Origin: Lepas anatifera
Taxonomy: Eukaryota > Arthropoda > Thecostraca > Lepadidae
Assembly: GCA_034440635.1 (NCBI GenBank)
Contig: JAOTON010001069.1
Span: 1 to 64,000 of the forward strand
Direction: 5' to 3'
Length of the DNA: 64,000 nt
In this document: piece after piece, positions 27,092 to 39,944 of the stretch
Numbering within the stretch: position 1 is the stretch's first letter
Layout: every line of letters starts with the position of its first letter
Translations under genes and position numbers: made by a program
Notes under the pieces: generated by a model
Seen by the model: only the letters and a program-made list of their open reading frames with translations
Told to the model about the DNA's origin: nothing
The model's database searches: none

Positions 27092-28537
27092 CAATGCAAA
27101 CCTGCCAAGCGGAGCTTGGCTGGTTGGTAGTTACGACTCCATCCACCAAAATCTTGCGAAGGAATCTACCTTCAGTCTGGACAAGGCCATCAGCCGAAAG
27201 GTGACAGGCAGCTATGAAATTATCCGGCACCAAAAAGACGTCCTTGTTAAAACCAGCAACGCTGCCTCAACCAAAGCCCTGCTTCATACCAAAACTTTCG
27301 GATCGAAACCGGTGAGTTTCGCCATTCTTAAGTCTCTGAACTTCTACCGGGGCACAATTCGTGCGCCAGAGGCTTCCCACCTCTCTGAAGACGAAATCGA
27401 GCGCAACTTTGATTTTGAGGGCCAAAGTGTGCTCACCATTCAAAGACTCACTCTCCCCAAGCCCACCACCGAAAAAGTCCCTCACCGTAAAGACAATCGC
27501 TTCCTCGTCACCTTCGACACAAAGTGCCGAGATGACTGTGGCCGTGTCAAACTGGGCGACTGTGTCTACCCAGTGAAGCCGTTCTACCCCAATCCCATCA
27601 GGTGTCAAATCTGTCAAAGGTACGGCCACGTTGAGTCCAGCTGTAAAAACCCCGCCCCCGCTGTGGCAAGTGCAGTGCTGCACATCGAACCAAAGACTGC
27701 ACCTCCCTTAGCCTCCTGTGTGCTGCCTGTGGCGGCGCCCATGGGGCTACCGATCCTAAGTGCCCAGCCTGGCTCCGTGAAAAACATGTAAATATGGTGG
27801 CTGAAGACGAAAAGCTCCCCTTCGACCTGGCCCGCAAAAAGTGCGTGAGAGCGAAAAACGCCACTCCCTAACCCAGGCACGTGGTGGCAAGGCCACCGCG
27901 GCAGCCCCCAGCACAGCTGGCCAGGCCACTCCTCAGCTCACCGCCTCCCAAAAGCGTCCCCTTCGCCCCCGATGGAGCCGCTAGTCATGGTACCCCCTTC
28001 GGCTGGCCATCCCCATGTCATGCAAAACACGCACCACAGCACAAACACCTTTTGGCGCAAGTGGACTCCCAACACGGGCTGGACGGACCCCCAGCCAACC
28101 CAGCCTGTTCCACTCCGGGTCTTCCGCCCAAAAGTACCGCCGCCCCCCGTCCCTCACATGTCATCAGGAAGACCTGGACTCCAACCGAATGGCGGCAAAG
28201 CAGCCCTCAGCAGGTGCCTAGCTGTACTGATTTTCCCCCGCTCCCAGCCCCCTCCCACCCAAAAGTCACCGGTGCACCCCTCCCAGGCGCCGCCTACGGC
28301 GGGCGCCGGGACGGAAACACCAGAGTGGCAGCTCCCCCTTCCAGTAAGACAGCTGCCACTCAAACAGAAAAAGTCAGTGTAGCCACCCAAACCGAAACCT
28401 CTCTCACGGACAGCAGCAAAGCTCCTGCCTCTCAAGCACCGACGACCCGCCATTGTGGCTCTCAAACAGACCTGGCATGTCAGTACATGCAATTCCAATT
28501 TGCCAATGATTCCGACACGTCAGGTAGCAACAGCTAA
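27092..28537 (+). pseudogene. LINE ORF1 (Gag-like) with zinc knuckle, frameshifted
   Basis: The first part (to about 27790) encodes a Gag-like protein with CQICQRYGHVESSCK, a C-x2-C-x4-H-x4-C knuckle. Further Cys/His pairs appear only by changing frame at about 27660-27790. A Pro/Ser/Thr-rich tail follows (27881-28537). The start codon is not clear because the nested insertion sits at the 5' end. Confidence 0.7.
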
Positions 28538-28811
28538 CCTGATAGTGAGCTGCCCGGGACCGAGTCTTACCCAAATGCTGACAGCATCTCGGTCACAGAC
28601 TGTAGAAAATAGTTATCTCATGTCGGCCTCCCCCACAGGTTCAGTCTCATCCAAATCCCTCAGGCCCGGCAGCCCCCCCGGTGCCGAGGGAACTCCGGTA
28701 CACCCGGCACTCGTCCCCCGTTTCCACTACCAGCGACACGAGTAGCACACATTCCTATCACCTTCGCCCCCGCCCCCGCAAACCCCCCAGCATCTAAGAC
28801 ATTAAATCACC

Positions 28812-31253
28812 ATGGGTTCAATTCTCCAATGGAACACAAACAGTCTAATTGGGAAATTCCCCTTATTTAAATCAATCTTTGCTGAGAAAAAGCCGGCAGT
28901 AGCAGCACTCCAAGAAACCCTCTTTAATGATAATGATAATAACAAATTCAAAATCTCGGGTTACTCTTGGTACCGCCATAATGTAAACGCTACTGTCCGT
29001 AAAGGAGGCACTGCCATCCTTATTGAAAATAGCATCCCTCACAGCCAAGTGCCTTTGGTTACGCCACTCGACTGTGTCGCTATTAATGTAGAAATTCAGC
29101 ACGTCAAATTGACGGTGATTTCACTGTACATCTCTCCAAGCGATCCTGACCCGTCGGCTCGGGACCTCGCCCAACTTTTGGCACAAATTCCCGGCCCTTT
29201 GCTACTACTTGGAGACTTGAACGGTCATCATCCCTCATGGGGCAGCGCCACCACCACTCGCAGAGGCGAAATCATCTATGACGCAATAGACTCTCAAAAT
29301 CTAGTTATCTAAAATAACGGCGCTCCGACCCACCAAGCAATGCGCGGTGGCCATTCTGACACTGCCATTGACATCTCGTGCTGCTCTAGTAGAATTGCGT
29401 CACTGTTCACCTGGGAAGTCGAAGACAACGCAGGAATGAGCGATCACCTCCCAATAAAAATTGGTATTCCCACAGGCTCAATCGACCATGTTACTCCTTT
29501 TACACCCTCATGGAATCTAAAACGTGCAGACTGGAACAAGTTTGAGGCAGAGGTCAACCTCACACTTGTCACCGGAGGTGACCCCGACTCGGCAGACATT
29601 GACTCGGTACTAAGAGCCATCAGCTCAGCAGCACATTTAGCAATACCAAAAAGTCAAGGCCCTTTTATAATGACCGAACTAAATTACTCCATTAGCAAGT
29701 GTGGAAACACTGCAGTGGGCCCGGATGAAATTCACTACTCGTTCTTCAGGCACCTCAGCCAGGCAGCACTAAAATATCTTCTCTCGGTCATTAACAACAT
29801 GTTTCTTAGCGACTCGTTCCCCACTATGTGGCGGGAGAGTGTCATCATTCCCATTCCAAAACCTGGTAAAGAAAAAACGGACCCTAAAGGTTATCGCCCC
29901 ATTTCGCTTACTAGCTGTGCTAGCAAGCTTGTAGAGCGCATGGTCAACGTAAGACTTCACGAAATTCTCGAAAAGAAACTCGATGCTATGCAATCGGGTT
30001 TCCGGCGCGGGCGAGCCACCACTGACAATCTGATCAAACTGATCAGTGACGTCCAAAATGGCTTTTACAAGAAGCAAGTCACAATTGTTGCATTCTTAGA
30101 TATCAAGTCGGCCTTTGATCGTGTACAAAAAGACGTCCTTTTGTATAAACTCTGTAAACTGGGAGTCCATGGCCGCCTTGCTAGATTCATTGACAACTTT
30201 TTTAGGGACAGAAAATTCAAAGTGCGCTGCGGCACCACCTTTTCCTATCTAACATCTCAAGACCAGGGCACACCCCAGGGTAGCGTTTTATCTCCGACCC
30301 TCTTCCTAGTCATGATCAATGACATTTTTTCCAAAAAGCTACCGCCTGGAGTTAAGTACTCCCTATTTGCAGATGATGTCGCTATTTGGAAATCCACTCC
30401 GGTCGACACCAGGCGGCGCAGTAAATCAGAATTCAAAACCGCGACTACCGAATTGCAGGGTAGTCTCGACGACATCCATGCTTGGTGCAATTCAATGGGT
30501 CTATCACTCTCGGCCGGAAAGTCATCAGTCGTAGTCTTTGCCAGGCCAGGTGTGAGACACGCTGTTCCTCAGCTCCAAATCTCAGGCAAACCCATTGAAT
30601 GCGCGAAAAGCTTCAAATTCTTAGGCGTCATCCTTGATACCCGCCTTAGTTTTAACGAGCATATTACCAAAGTCGTCTCTAGCTGTCAAAAACGAGTCAA
30701 TATCCTCCGCATGCTCGGCGGAACAGAATACGGCGGGGATCGAAAGACCCTGTTCATGCTCTACAAGTCCTTGATCCGGCCCATACTCGAATACAATTCG
30801 TTCGTCTTTGACTCAACGAACAACACTAATAAGCTAAAGCTAGAGCGCATCCAAAACGCAAGTATCCGGGCAGCCACAGGCGCGCTCAGAGAATCCCCCA
30901 TCACCAGCTTGTTAGTGGACAGTGGGCTGTGCCCTCTCCAAACAAGACGCCACTCCCAGCTTATCTCTTACTATATCAAGGTCCAATCTATCGAAAATCA
31001 CCCGGCGAAACAATGTTTCGCCCACCCTGGACGTGTATCAAAAACTAATCGGACAACCTGGCCTCCATTTAAGAATAGAGTAGCTAAGACCCTGGAAACC
31101 CTGAACCTTGCAATCCCAGAAGCCATAGGCAAACCCCCCACTCTCCCGCTTTTGGACTCGCAAACAGCCCAAAGTCGAGTTTCTTTTCACCACACGCAAA
31201 GACAACCTCACCACAGAGTAGATCTCCCAACAATTCTTAGAGTTCCAGTCTAA
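28812..31253 (+). pseudogene. LINE ORF2: AP endonuclease and reverse transcriptase
   Basis: ATG at 28812. Endonuclease motifs: LQWNTNSL, ALQETL, GGTAILI and LLLLGDLNGHHPSWGS, then GMSDHLPI. A single in-frame TAA (29310-29312) interrupts it. The EN-RT linker is shortened near 29660. RT motifs: YRPISLTSCASKLVER, QSGFRRGRATTDNL, AFLDIKSAFDRV, QGTPQGSVLSPTLF and the catalytic YSLFADDVAIW. The stop at 31251 comes from a frameshift; RNase H continues in another frame. Confidence 0.88.
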
Positions 31254-32075
31254 AAACACTGGCAAATCCTTCATTTTCACCGACGGCTCTAAAATAGGCG
31301 AAAAAGTAGGCCTCGACATCTGGGGGCAAAATATTTGCCTCCAAAAACGACTTCCGGACAACTGCTCAATCTTTACTGCCGAGGCTGTCGCCATTATAGA
31401 TACACTAGTCCTGATTAGAACCCTAAATATTAATTCAGCCGTCATCTGTTCAGACTCTAAATCTGTCTTGCAAGCTATCAATAACGTAGTCAACCCCAGC
31501 CATCACGTAATAGCAGACATCCAGAAGGGTATCGACGATATCCCAGATGTCTCCTTTCTTTAAATCCCAGGCCACTGCAAAATTCTCGGTAATGAAAAAG
31601 CGGACGAACAGGCCAAAAATTCTATAGAACTCAGAGAGGTCGCACCTCTCAAATGGTCCGGAGACGATAGCAAAGCTCTCCTCCAGAACCATATCCGGAA
31701 GTACATCCAAAATGACTGGACCACTAACCACAGCGCCCATTTATTCCATATAAAGTCTAACATCGGCTACTGGCCCAGCTCCAACCAAAACAGTCGTCGG
31801 CGTGAGGTCATCCTGACCAGACTCAGAAGCGGACACACCAAATTAAATGCCTATGGGCGTGTAGGTACCTGTGGTACCTGCTCTGCCATGGAAAATCCCT
31901 ACCATATCCTCATCGACTGTCCCCAGCACGACGCCCATAGGCAGCCCATGCTAGATTATTGCCGCATCAGAAACATCCCAGTAAACCTTTCCACTCTTCT
32001 CGGCAATGATCACCCTGAGCTGCCGGACAAGCTCTTTACATTCCAGAAGGCTTCTAGGCTCGAGAGCTTTATCTG
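31220..32075 (+). pseudogene. LINE RNase H and C-terminal Cys-His region
   Basis: Frame-shifted from the RT. It shows IFTDGSK, TAEAVAI, VICSDSKSVL and IPGHCKILGNEKADEQAK, the D-E-D-H pattern of RNase H1. A TAA (31561-31563) stands where a Trp is usual before IPGHC. A zinc-knuckle-like CGTCSAMENPYHILIDC follows (about 31873-31920). Confidence 0.8.
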
Positions 32076-34116
32076 AACGTCTATGGTGGCAGGTATGAAA
32101 AATACCTGCATCCGAATAGCACCCCTCATATTAGAAATAACAATTACACTATAAACGTCCCTCTGACAAATTTAAACAATAGGTGCTTCAAACTAGGCTT
32201 TAACTGTCTGGTCCTAAGGTATGGTAGACTCATAATAGCTCCCACCATAGTAAAAAAAAGTTCAACTAACCAACTAACCCTATCTAACCATCCTTTCATG
32301 TTTGCTAACCAACTAACCCTAACTTAAGGACTACTAACTATACTAACCACATCTAAGACTAACAACTAATCAACTCACACCCCTCCCTGACACTCTATCT
32401 GTTCTATTACCCTTCTCTCTTCCTCTATGCGGCGGCTACCCAGCCAGAGAGGGTGCTGTAACCTCACCTCCTGGTTGCAGGATAAAGACCCGCGGTAACA
32501 TGTCATGGTGCTTGCGGGTGTTTCTAATAACCCAAAATTATTATTTTTCAATGGAGGAACTTGAGTAACGTGAGCAAAACGGTCATTCGATAACAAGGAA
32601 TAAAATTTAAAAAAAACTAATCTTTACGCTGGCAAGCCTCTTCACGTACCCTTTTAAATCCTACCTGCGCCCCAGGCTCGGCATCTCTGCCGTAGCAATC
32701 CCCCTTCCTCGCTAGTGTTGCTACAGTTTGCGACCCATTCCTTGAAATAAGATTCGTCCCTTTGTTCTGCGACATTAAAGTAAACACCCCCTCCCGAATA
32801 ATTCTCCCCCACACTTTAGAGGCGGGCAAAGGTGCCTTGCACAGGACGCCTTATAAAAAATCCCTTAACTAACTAACTAACTAACTAATCATGCGTCGAA
32901 AAGAGCCATATTTCCAATACACTACAAATTATGATTTTGTAGACTATTCCAGTGCTGTCGGAATAGTATATGTGAAAATGTGTGTATATACACAGGCAAC
33001 GTTATTATTTTAATTGAAAGTTGTATCAAATTGCCCCATGGGGTGGGGCAATTCGATATGTTTATGCTCAGGAGGCCATATCTCTAAAATGTGCCTATGT
33101 GGGGGTATTTGATATTCACAGCTGGTTTTTAAAAACACAAAATATACTGTTTAGAAATAACTAGGTTTCAAACTCTTTACTTGAGAGAAATATACCTATT
33201 TCAGGGATATCCACTACAAGGCGACATCGTGGGATACAGAAAACATGTCTTCTGTATCATTGGCGGTCGCAGAGGGGGGGCATTCCAGCCATGGCCTCCT
33301 AAAGCGCAGGAGGGGGGGCAAACTACCTTTTGCCCCCCAAACACCAGAGAAATTTTTGAAAAAAGGTGTTTACACTAGGTCTGTAGAGCAAAAAATATTC
33401 GCTCCCACCCCCCCTCCCCTCCGAGAGCGATCATGTACTTGGAGAAGTAGCTTATACTAGGTCTGTCGAGAGCACTGAAAAAAGGTGTTTACACTTGGTC
33501 TGTAGAGCAAAAACAATTTCGTCCCCCCCCGAGGAGAGGCAGACATGGGTTTGGCCCCCCAAAACTCGGGTCTGCATCCGCCCCTGTTCTGTGTAGGAAG
33601 GCCTCCCAGACTGCACATCCTCTGCAGCATGCTAAAGACGTTCAGTGTTGACATGTAAGTGACGCATTATGGGGCTTTCCTTCCATTTGTACTTCTGTAT
33701 TATATTTTATACTCGTATCAAATAGCCCCACTTTATAAGTCGATATGGATTATATTGATTATATGGACAGGACTCGGGCATAGAATTTCACTGCAACAGT
33801 TTTTTAAAACTGAAGGAATGCTGCTTCGAGGATCTGAAAAAGGATCAGCATGATTTGACTAGTTATGAAGTTAGAGGGGGATTTTTTAGACAAACGGAAA
33901 AAGCAGGTTTTTATCAATTTCGTATTGTTGAGTTTATTAATTTCTCAGCATCAACACAAGCGCAAAGCTTAGGCCACATGTAGCTGTGTTTATTTTGACA
34001 GTATCCTGCGAAAAATTATAACACAGACACAATTTTTGAGTGAGTAATACAACATTTTTGGATCAGGGACATATATCAATTTACCCCAGTCATATCAAAT
34101 AACCTCGTTTTACGGT

Positions 34117-34480
34117 AAGTGATGGGTGAAGGTTTCAGCATTTTATCGGAACTGTTAAACTATCTCGATAATAAGTGAGTGGCCTCCCAAAATGTTGGTG
34201 AAAATTCAAAAATAATTGACAGTTTTGTAATCAAGATTTTTCAAATATCAACAAACCACAATAATACTTTTTCGTGATCTCCCTTTAAGGTAAAAATTGC
34301 ATCATTAATTGTTATAAAATTCAGCTATTTCTCCTGATGTTGAATTCAAACCTGAAAATAATTTAGCGTTAACTGATCCACACCATGGAAAGCATTTACA
34401 GGCTTAGGCTGGTCACAATATCTCCATTGCTATTTATAGAAAACTGAGATGTCCAAACTATCCTGCCATCTGAACCCAGT
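34117..34480. other. No feature recognised
   Basis: Short AT-rich gap between the TA-flanked element and the dispersed repeat family; nothing supportable. Confidence 0.4.
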
Positions 34481-34651
34481 CTGCAAAGTATGGCAGCAGG
34501 CCAGACAAGCCGCACCAGCCATCTAGAATTCTCACACCGCCAGCCACCAAAAATTCGCACCAACCTATCATATTACGAGGGAAAAAACGTGCCCATTCCT
34601 ACCCACACAGTGCAATGCTGTCTCTTTATTAGTTAGTTAAGGACTTTTTCT
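34480..34651 (-). repeat. Dispersed repeat family copy, left part (split by foldback element)
   Basis: Contains TCTGCAAAGTATGGCAGCAG, CACCAGCCATCTAGAATTCT and ATTCGCACCAA, a family that recurs at 42.8-43.1, 44.1-44.4, 47.1-47.9 and 48.06-49.2 kb. The right part resumes at 39781. Confidence 0.75.
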
Positions 34652-34814
34652 GGTAATCATCGGGTAGACGTCTCCGCTCTCCGGCCTTTTCCCTCAAATA
34701 TCCCAGGATCCAGAAATATCCGGAAATAACCCAAGTTTTGTTCAGAACAACCCAATATTGCAATAAATCCCCATTCCTGGAGCAATAATATGCCCAGGAG
34801 GATGCTGGGAAAGG

Positions 34815-36130
34815 CATGTATTGTGCAGAGGCGCACTCAGACGCCTCTGGCGTGCTCAGACTGCCAGAAGGGGGTGAAGTTAGCAAAGGCATGCCAAGAA
34901 GACTGCTGGCAAGAGGACGTGTTGAACACATTCGTGTTCAGACTGCTATGGTGGGGGAAGTATTGTACAGAGGCGTGCTCAGACCAGGGGGGCGGACATG
35001 AGATACTTCTCTAGAATTCTGGGGGTTTTGAAGGTTCCACTTCTGGTTCTAACAGGTTTTTGGCAGCAAAATTTAAAATGTAATTCCAATGGGACTGTTT
35101 GCAGGGGTTTGGGGCACGGGCCAGTGGGAAAATGTAAGTGGTGCTTAAGGGTATATTTTTTATTTTTGGTATGTAAAATTGATCAGGCTATCTTCTGGGT
35201 GCAGCTTTTAGTCTCTAAAGCGCTTTTATAACAAGGAAAATCCACGATGATCTTCATGCTAATTCCTTCAGAATTCTGTTTCAAACGTTTCAATTACCTA
35301 ATCAAAACGCTGCATTCTACCTTATGCTAGCAAAATTAAAGTTATCTTGAACAAAACCCTTCAAAATACTGCCATATCCTCAACGTGCTACCAAATCAGG
35401 CGGTCAGCTGGCTGTCATGTCCGAACCGTATCTATAGGAACCGTGGCTCAGACTGCCAGGAAAGGGGTCGAAGTTAGCAAAGACGTGCCAAGGAGCCTGC
35501 TGACAGGGGATGTGTTGAGCAGAGGCGTGCTCAGACTGTTATGAAGGGAATTTAGTCTACAGATCTCATGCTTAGACTACGATGAAGGGATGCATTGTAC
35601 ATAGATGTGCTCAGAGTGCTGGTTAGGGGATATATAGTACAGAGGCGTACTCAGACTGCTATGGTGGGGTTGTATGGTACAGAGGCATTCTCAGGCTGCC
35701 AGAAAGGGGGGGTGAAGTTAGCAAAAGCGTGCCAAAAAGACTGCTGGCAAGGGGATGTGTTGAACAGAGGCGTGCTCAGACTGCTATGGTGTGGAAGTAT
35801 TGTACAGAAGCGCGCTCAAACTGCCAGAATAGGGGGTTAAGTCAGCAAAGGCGTGCTTAGGAGACTGCTGGAAACGGGATGCATTCCGCAGAGGCGTGCT
35901 CAGACTGCCGTGGAGGGGGTTGGGGTTGAAGGTGGGTAAAGACGTAAACAGGAGACTGCTGGCAAAAGGGTGTATAGTACAGAGGCGTGCTCAGAGTGCT
36001 GGCAAGTGAATATATTGTAAAGACTGCTATGGTGGGCATGTATGATACAGAGGCATGCTCAGTCTGCCAGGAAAGGGGGTGAAGTTAGCAAAGACGTGCC
36101 AAGAAGACTGCTGAAGACTGCGCTGGAAAG
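34815..36130. repeat. Left arm tandem array of foldback element
   Basis: Units of about 43 bp with GAGGCGTGCTCAGACTGC and ATGGTGGGGAAGTATTGTAC, or with CAGAAAGGGGGTGAAGTTAG. A unique patch interrupts it (about 35010-35430). Confidence 0.85.
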
Positions 36131-36300
36131 GGGTCTGGCACTAACGCGCTCTGGAGGGGGCTGTCAGGGCCCCTCCTGAGATCTCGGTAAATAAAAAGCG
36201 TAAAAAACGCCGGTTGGGGGTTGATTGGGGCTATGGTGATCTACATCATAGCCGATTTTCATTGACCTACGTCAATATTTGCAAGGTCAAACAATGTCAT
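36130..36300. mobile_element. Fragment of TTAA-type MITE inside the foldback element
   Basis: CACTAACGCGCTCTGGAGGG, ATGGTGATCTACATCAT and TTGACCTACGTCAATATTTG match, inverted, the right third of the MITE at 12977-13892. The other end and the TTAA flank are not seen. Confidence 0.6.
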
Positions 36301-36806
36301 AGCCGAGTTGGATTTCGATAACGGTACCACCTTCCCTTAAAAATGACACCAGAGGTGAATCTGGGCAAACCGTTGGGCGATGGAGACCTACGAAAAATGT
36401 GAGAACAGTGATTTAAAAGAAAATCAACCAAAATTGGCTCAACGTTGGTACATTTTGAAGCGTTTAAGGGAGCGAGGCATGGCCGGGTTGACCCGCTGGC
36501 TTCACCCTTGATACCTACAGTGCAAATGTTAGCAAGTTCTGCACCCGCAATAGCAACGGCGCTACAATATTCGGCATCCTGCCCATTACCAATGCACATA
36601 CTGCCCCAAACCACACACTGCCGCTTCCCCACAGTGATTATTACTTCACTTGAGCTGCACGATGCACGTGTTTTGTCATTGAAGATGAAAAGAAAGCCTG
36701 TGTTCACCGCTGGGCAATGTATTGTAAGTACATAATCAACCGATAAAAAGAGCCAATGTGTATGAACAATCTCGACGATTACAAAGCCCACAAAATTTTC
36801 TTTCAC
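36297..36806 (-). other. Unrecognised ORF in the centre of the foldback element
   Basis: A 169-codon open frame with several Cys residues. I recognise no transposase or other domain. It could be the remnant of a captured or original coding part, or chance. Confidence 0.25.
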
Positions 36807-36989
36807 AAATAGACTAAAAAAACACTTGACGAAACCTGCATTAAGGCTTTCCCGCTGGGATGGCGTTTTACGCTTCTACGCCGAGTCAAAGTCTTGGCAT
36901 CTTCAGTGAGTGCATCTGCAACACAACAATCATAATCACTTTCACCTAATTTTTGAATGCTGCACGGATAAGAATCAGCTACCCCAATA

Positions 36990-39620
36990 CATGTCCTTGC
37001 CAGCACCCTACTGGCAAGATGCAGCACTCTGAGCATCTCTCTGTACAGTACAATCCCGTTTCCAGCGCTCTGAACACACCTCTTGACAATACATCCGTCA
37101 ATAGCACTCTAGAACACGCCTCTGTAGAATATATCCCTCCGTAGCACTCTGAGCACGCCTCTGTACAAAACATCCCCTTTCAAACACTCCGAATTCACCT
37201 CTGAGCTATACGTCCCATTCAAAGCAATCTGACCATGCCTTTGCACAATACATTCCCTTGCCAGCAATCTCCTTGACACACCTTTGCTAACTTTACATCC
37301 TTCCTGGTAGTCTGAGCACGCCTCTACACAATGCATCCTATTTCCAGGAGTCTCCTGGGCACGCCTTTATCAACTGCACCCCTTCCTAGCAGTCTGAGCA
37401 CGCCTCTGTAATACATCCCCACTATAGCAGTTTGAGCACACCTCTGTACAATGCATCCCCTTAAAAACACTCTGAGCACGCCTCTGTACTATACTTCCTT
37501 ACCATAGCAGTTTGAGCATGCCTCTGTACAATACATCTTTGATCACGCCTCTGTGTTATCCACTCTCTTGATGGCAGTCTCCCATTTACATCTTTATCCA
37601 CCTTCAACCCCCCTCCCCTCCACAGCAGTCTAAACACGCCTATGTACAATACCTTCCCACCATAGCAATCTGAGCACGCCTATGTTCAACACATCCCCTT
37701 GCCAGCAGTCATCTTGGCACGCCTTTGCGAAATTCACTCCCCCTTTCTGGCAGTCTGAGCACGCCTCTGTGCAATACTCCCCACCATAGCAGTCTGAACA
37801 CGCCTATGTTCAACACGTTCCCTTGCCAGCAGTCTTATTGGCACGCCCTTGCTAACTTCACCCCCCTTCTGGCAGTCCGAGCACGCCTCTGCACAATACA
37901 TCCGTCAATAACACTCAGAACACGCCTCTGTAGAATATATCCCTCTGTAGCACTCTGAGCACGCCTCTGTACAAAACATCCCCTTTCAAACACTCCGAAT
38001 TCGCCTCTGAGCTATACGTCCCATTCAAAGCAATCTGACCACGCCTCTGCACAATACATTCCCTTGCCAGCAATCTCCTTGACACACCTTTGCTAACTTC
38101 ACATCCTTCCTGGCAGCCTGAGCACGCCTCTACACAATGCATCCTATTTCCAGGAGTCTCCATGGCACGCCTTTATCAACTGCACCCCTTTCCTAGCAGT
38201 CTGAGCATGTCTCTGTAATACATCCCCACTATAACAGTTTGAGCACACCTCTGTACAATGCATCCCCTTAAAAACACTCTGAGCATGCCTCTGTACTATA
38301 CTTCCTCACCATAGCAGTTTGAGCATGCCTCTGTACAATACATCTTTGATCATGCCTCTGTGCTATCCACTCTCTTGCCGGCAGTCTCCTATTTACATCT
38401 TTATCCACCTACAACCCCCTCCCCTCCACAGCAGTCTGAACACGACTATGTACAATACCTTCCCACCATAGCAGTCTGAGCACGCCTATGTTCAACACGT
38501 CCCCTTGCCAGCAGTCATCTTGGCACGCCTTTGCTAACTTCACCTACCCTTTCTGGCAGTCCGAGCATGCCTCTGTACAATACTTCCCCACCATAGCAGT
38601 CTGAGCACTCCTCTGTACAATACCTCCCCACCATAGCAGTCTGAACACGCCTATGTTCAACACATCCCCTTGCCAGCAGTCTTCTTGGCATGCTTTTGCT
38701 AAATTCACCCCCCTTTCTGGCAGCCAGAGAACGCCTCTGTACCATACAACCCCACCATAGCAGTCTGAGTACGCCGCTGTACTATACATCCCCTAACCAG
38801 CACTCTGAGCACGCCTATGTACAATGCATCCCTTCATCGTAGTCTAAGCATGAGATCTGTAGACTAAATTCCCTTCATAACAGTCTGAGCATGCCTCTGC
38901 TCAACACATCCCCTGTCAGCAGGCTCCTTGGCATGCCTTTGCTAACTTCGACCCCTTTTCTCGCAGTCTGAGCATGCCTCTGTACAATACATCCCCTTCA
39001 TAACAGTCTGAGCACTCCTCTGCTCAACACATCCCGTCAGCAGGCTCCTTGGTACGTCTTTGCTAACTTCGACCCCTTTCCTGGCAGTCTGAGCACGCCT
39101 CTGTACAATACTTCCCCACCATAGCAGTCTGAGCACGCCTCTGTACAATACCTCCCCACCATAGCAGTCCGAACACACCTATGTTCAACCCGCCCCTTTG
39201 CCAGCAGTCATCTTGGCATGCCTTTGCTAACTTCACCCCCGCCCCTTTCTGGCAGTCTCAGCACGCCTCTGTACAATACTTCCCCACCATAGCAGTCTGA
39301 GCACACCTCTGTACAATACCTCCCCACCATAGCAGTCTGAACACGCCTATGTTCAACACGTCCCCTTGCCAGCAGTCTTCTTGGCATGCCTTTGCTAACT
39401 TCACCCCCTTTCTGACAGTCTGAGCACGCCTCTGTACAATACTTCCCCACCATAGCAGCCTGAACACGCCTATGTTCAACATGTCCCCTTGCCAGCAGTC
39501 TTCTTGGCATGCCTTTGCTAACTTCACCCCCCTTTCTGGCAGTCTGAGCACGCCTCTGTACAATACTTCCCCAACATAGCAGTCTGAGCACGCCTCTGTA
39601 CAATACATCCCCTTCCCAGC
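36990..39620. repeat. Right arm tandem array of foldback element
   Basis: About 55 units, inverted relative to the left arm (TAGCAGTCTGAGCACGCCTC plus TGTACAATAC). It also has a higher-order duplication: 37.09-37.56 kb is repeated at 37.90-38.36 kb. Confidence 0.88.
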
Positions 39621-39780
39621 ATCCTCCTGGGCATATCATTGCTCCCGGAATGGGGATTTATTGCAATATTGGGTTGTTTGGAACAAAACTTGGGTTATTT
39701 CCAGATATTTCTGTATCTTGGGATATTTTGGGGAAAAGGCAGGAGAGCGGAGACATCTACCCGATGATTACCCTTTTTCT

Positions 39781-39944
39781 AAGGCCCCCTCCTGTGTCTT
39801 TATAACCATTCAGTCATTATTTGTTTGGTTTTAGTGTCACCTTCCTTGCACCAGTCTCACAAATTCGCCCCAGGTTGATAAAAATTCCCACCACTTACAC
39901 CTTTATCCAAGGGCACTCGCACTGACGCGATCTCGTCAAAAATG
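39781..39944 (-). repeat. Dispersed repeat family copy, right part
   Basis: AAGGCCCCCTCCTGTGTCTT through CTCGTCAAAAATGTCATA continues the family copy broken at 34651. It is cut again at about 39945 by the CR1-like element. Confidence 0.7.

Larger units (their letters stand above)
26110..32885 (+). mobile_element. I-superfamily-like LINE with ORF1, endonuclease, RT and RNase H
   Basis: Flanked by the 13-bp target duplication TAATCATGCGTCG (26097-26109 and 32886-32898), ending in a (TAAC)n tail. Its own 5' part (26110-26233) is separated from the rest by a younger truncated copy. ORF1 carries a zinc knuckle (CQICQRYGHVESSC). ORF2 carries endonuclease, RT and a broken RNase H. It is inactive: an in-frame stop, an EN-RT linker deletion and frameshifts are present. 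Confidence 0.85.
26056..34115. mobile_element. TA-flanked DNA transposon (Tc1/mariner-like) split by a nested LINE
   Basis: Inverted ends CCGTAAAACGGGGTTATTTG at 26056 and the complement with one mismatch ending at 34115, each flanked by TA. The original element would be about 1.3 kb, 26056-26109 plus 32886-34115; the rest is a LINE insertion. No transposase is visible. Internal copies of ATCAAAT.GCCCC recall the ends. Another GC-rich element fragment sits at about 33250-33590. Confidence 0.7.
34652..39772. mobile_element. Foldback-like element with tandem-repeat arms, 5.1 kb
   Basis: Inverted ends GGTAATCATCGGGTAGACGT and the near-complement ACATCTACCCGATGATTACC, then about 150 bp more of matching inverted sequence (TTGCAATAAATCCCCATTCC). 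The 8-bp target duplication is CTTTTTCT (34644-34651, 39773-39780). Both arms consist of repeats of about 43 bp (GAGGCGTGCTCAGACTGCTA) in opposite orientation: left arm 34.8-36.1 kb, right arm 37.0-39.6 kb. This resembles Drosophila FB and Galileo structure. No transposase is recognised in the centre. Confidence 0.85.

Noticed and set aside
34815..39620. CRISPR-like or satellite array
   Set aside because: Units have no constant-length unique spacers; the arrays are inverted arms bounded by a target duplication, in a eukaryotic genome.
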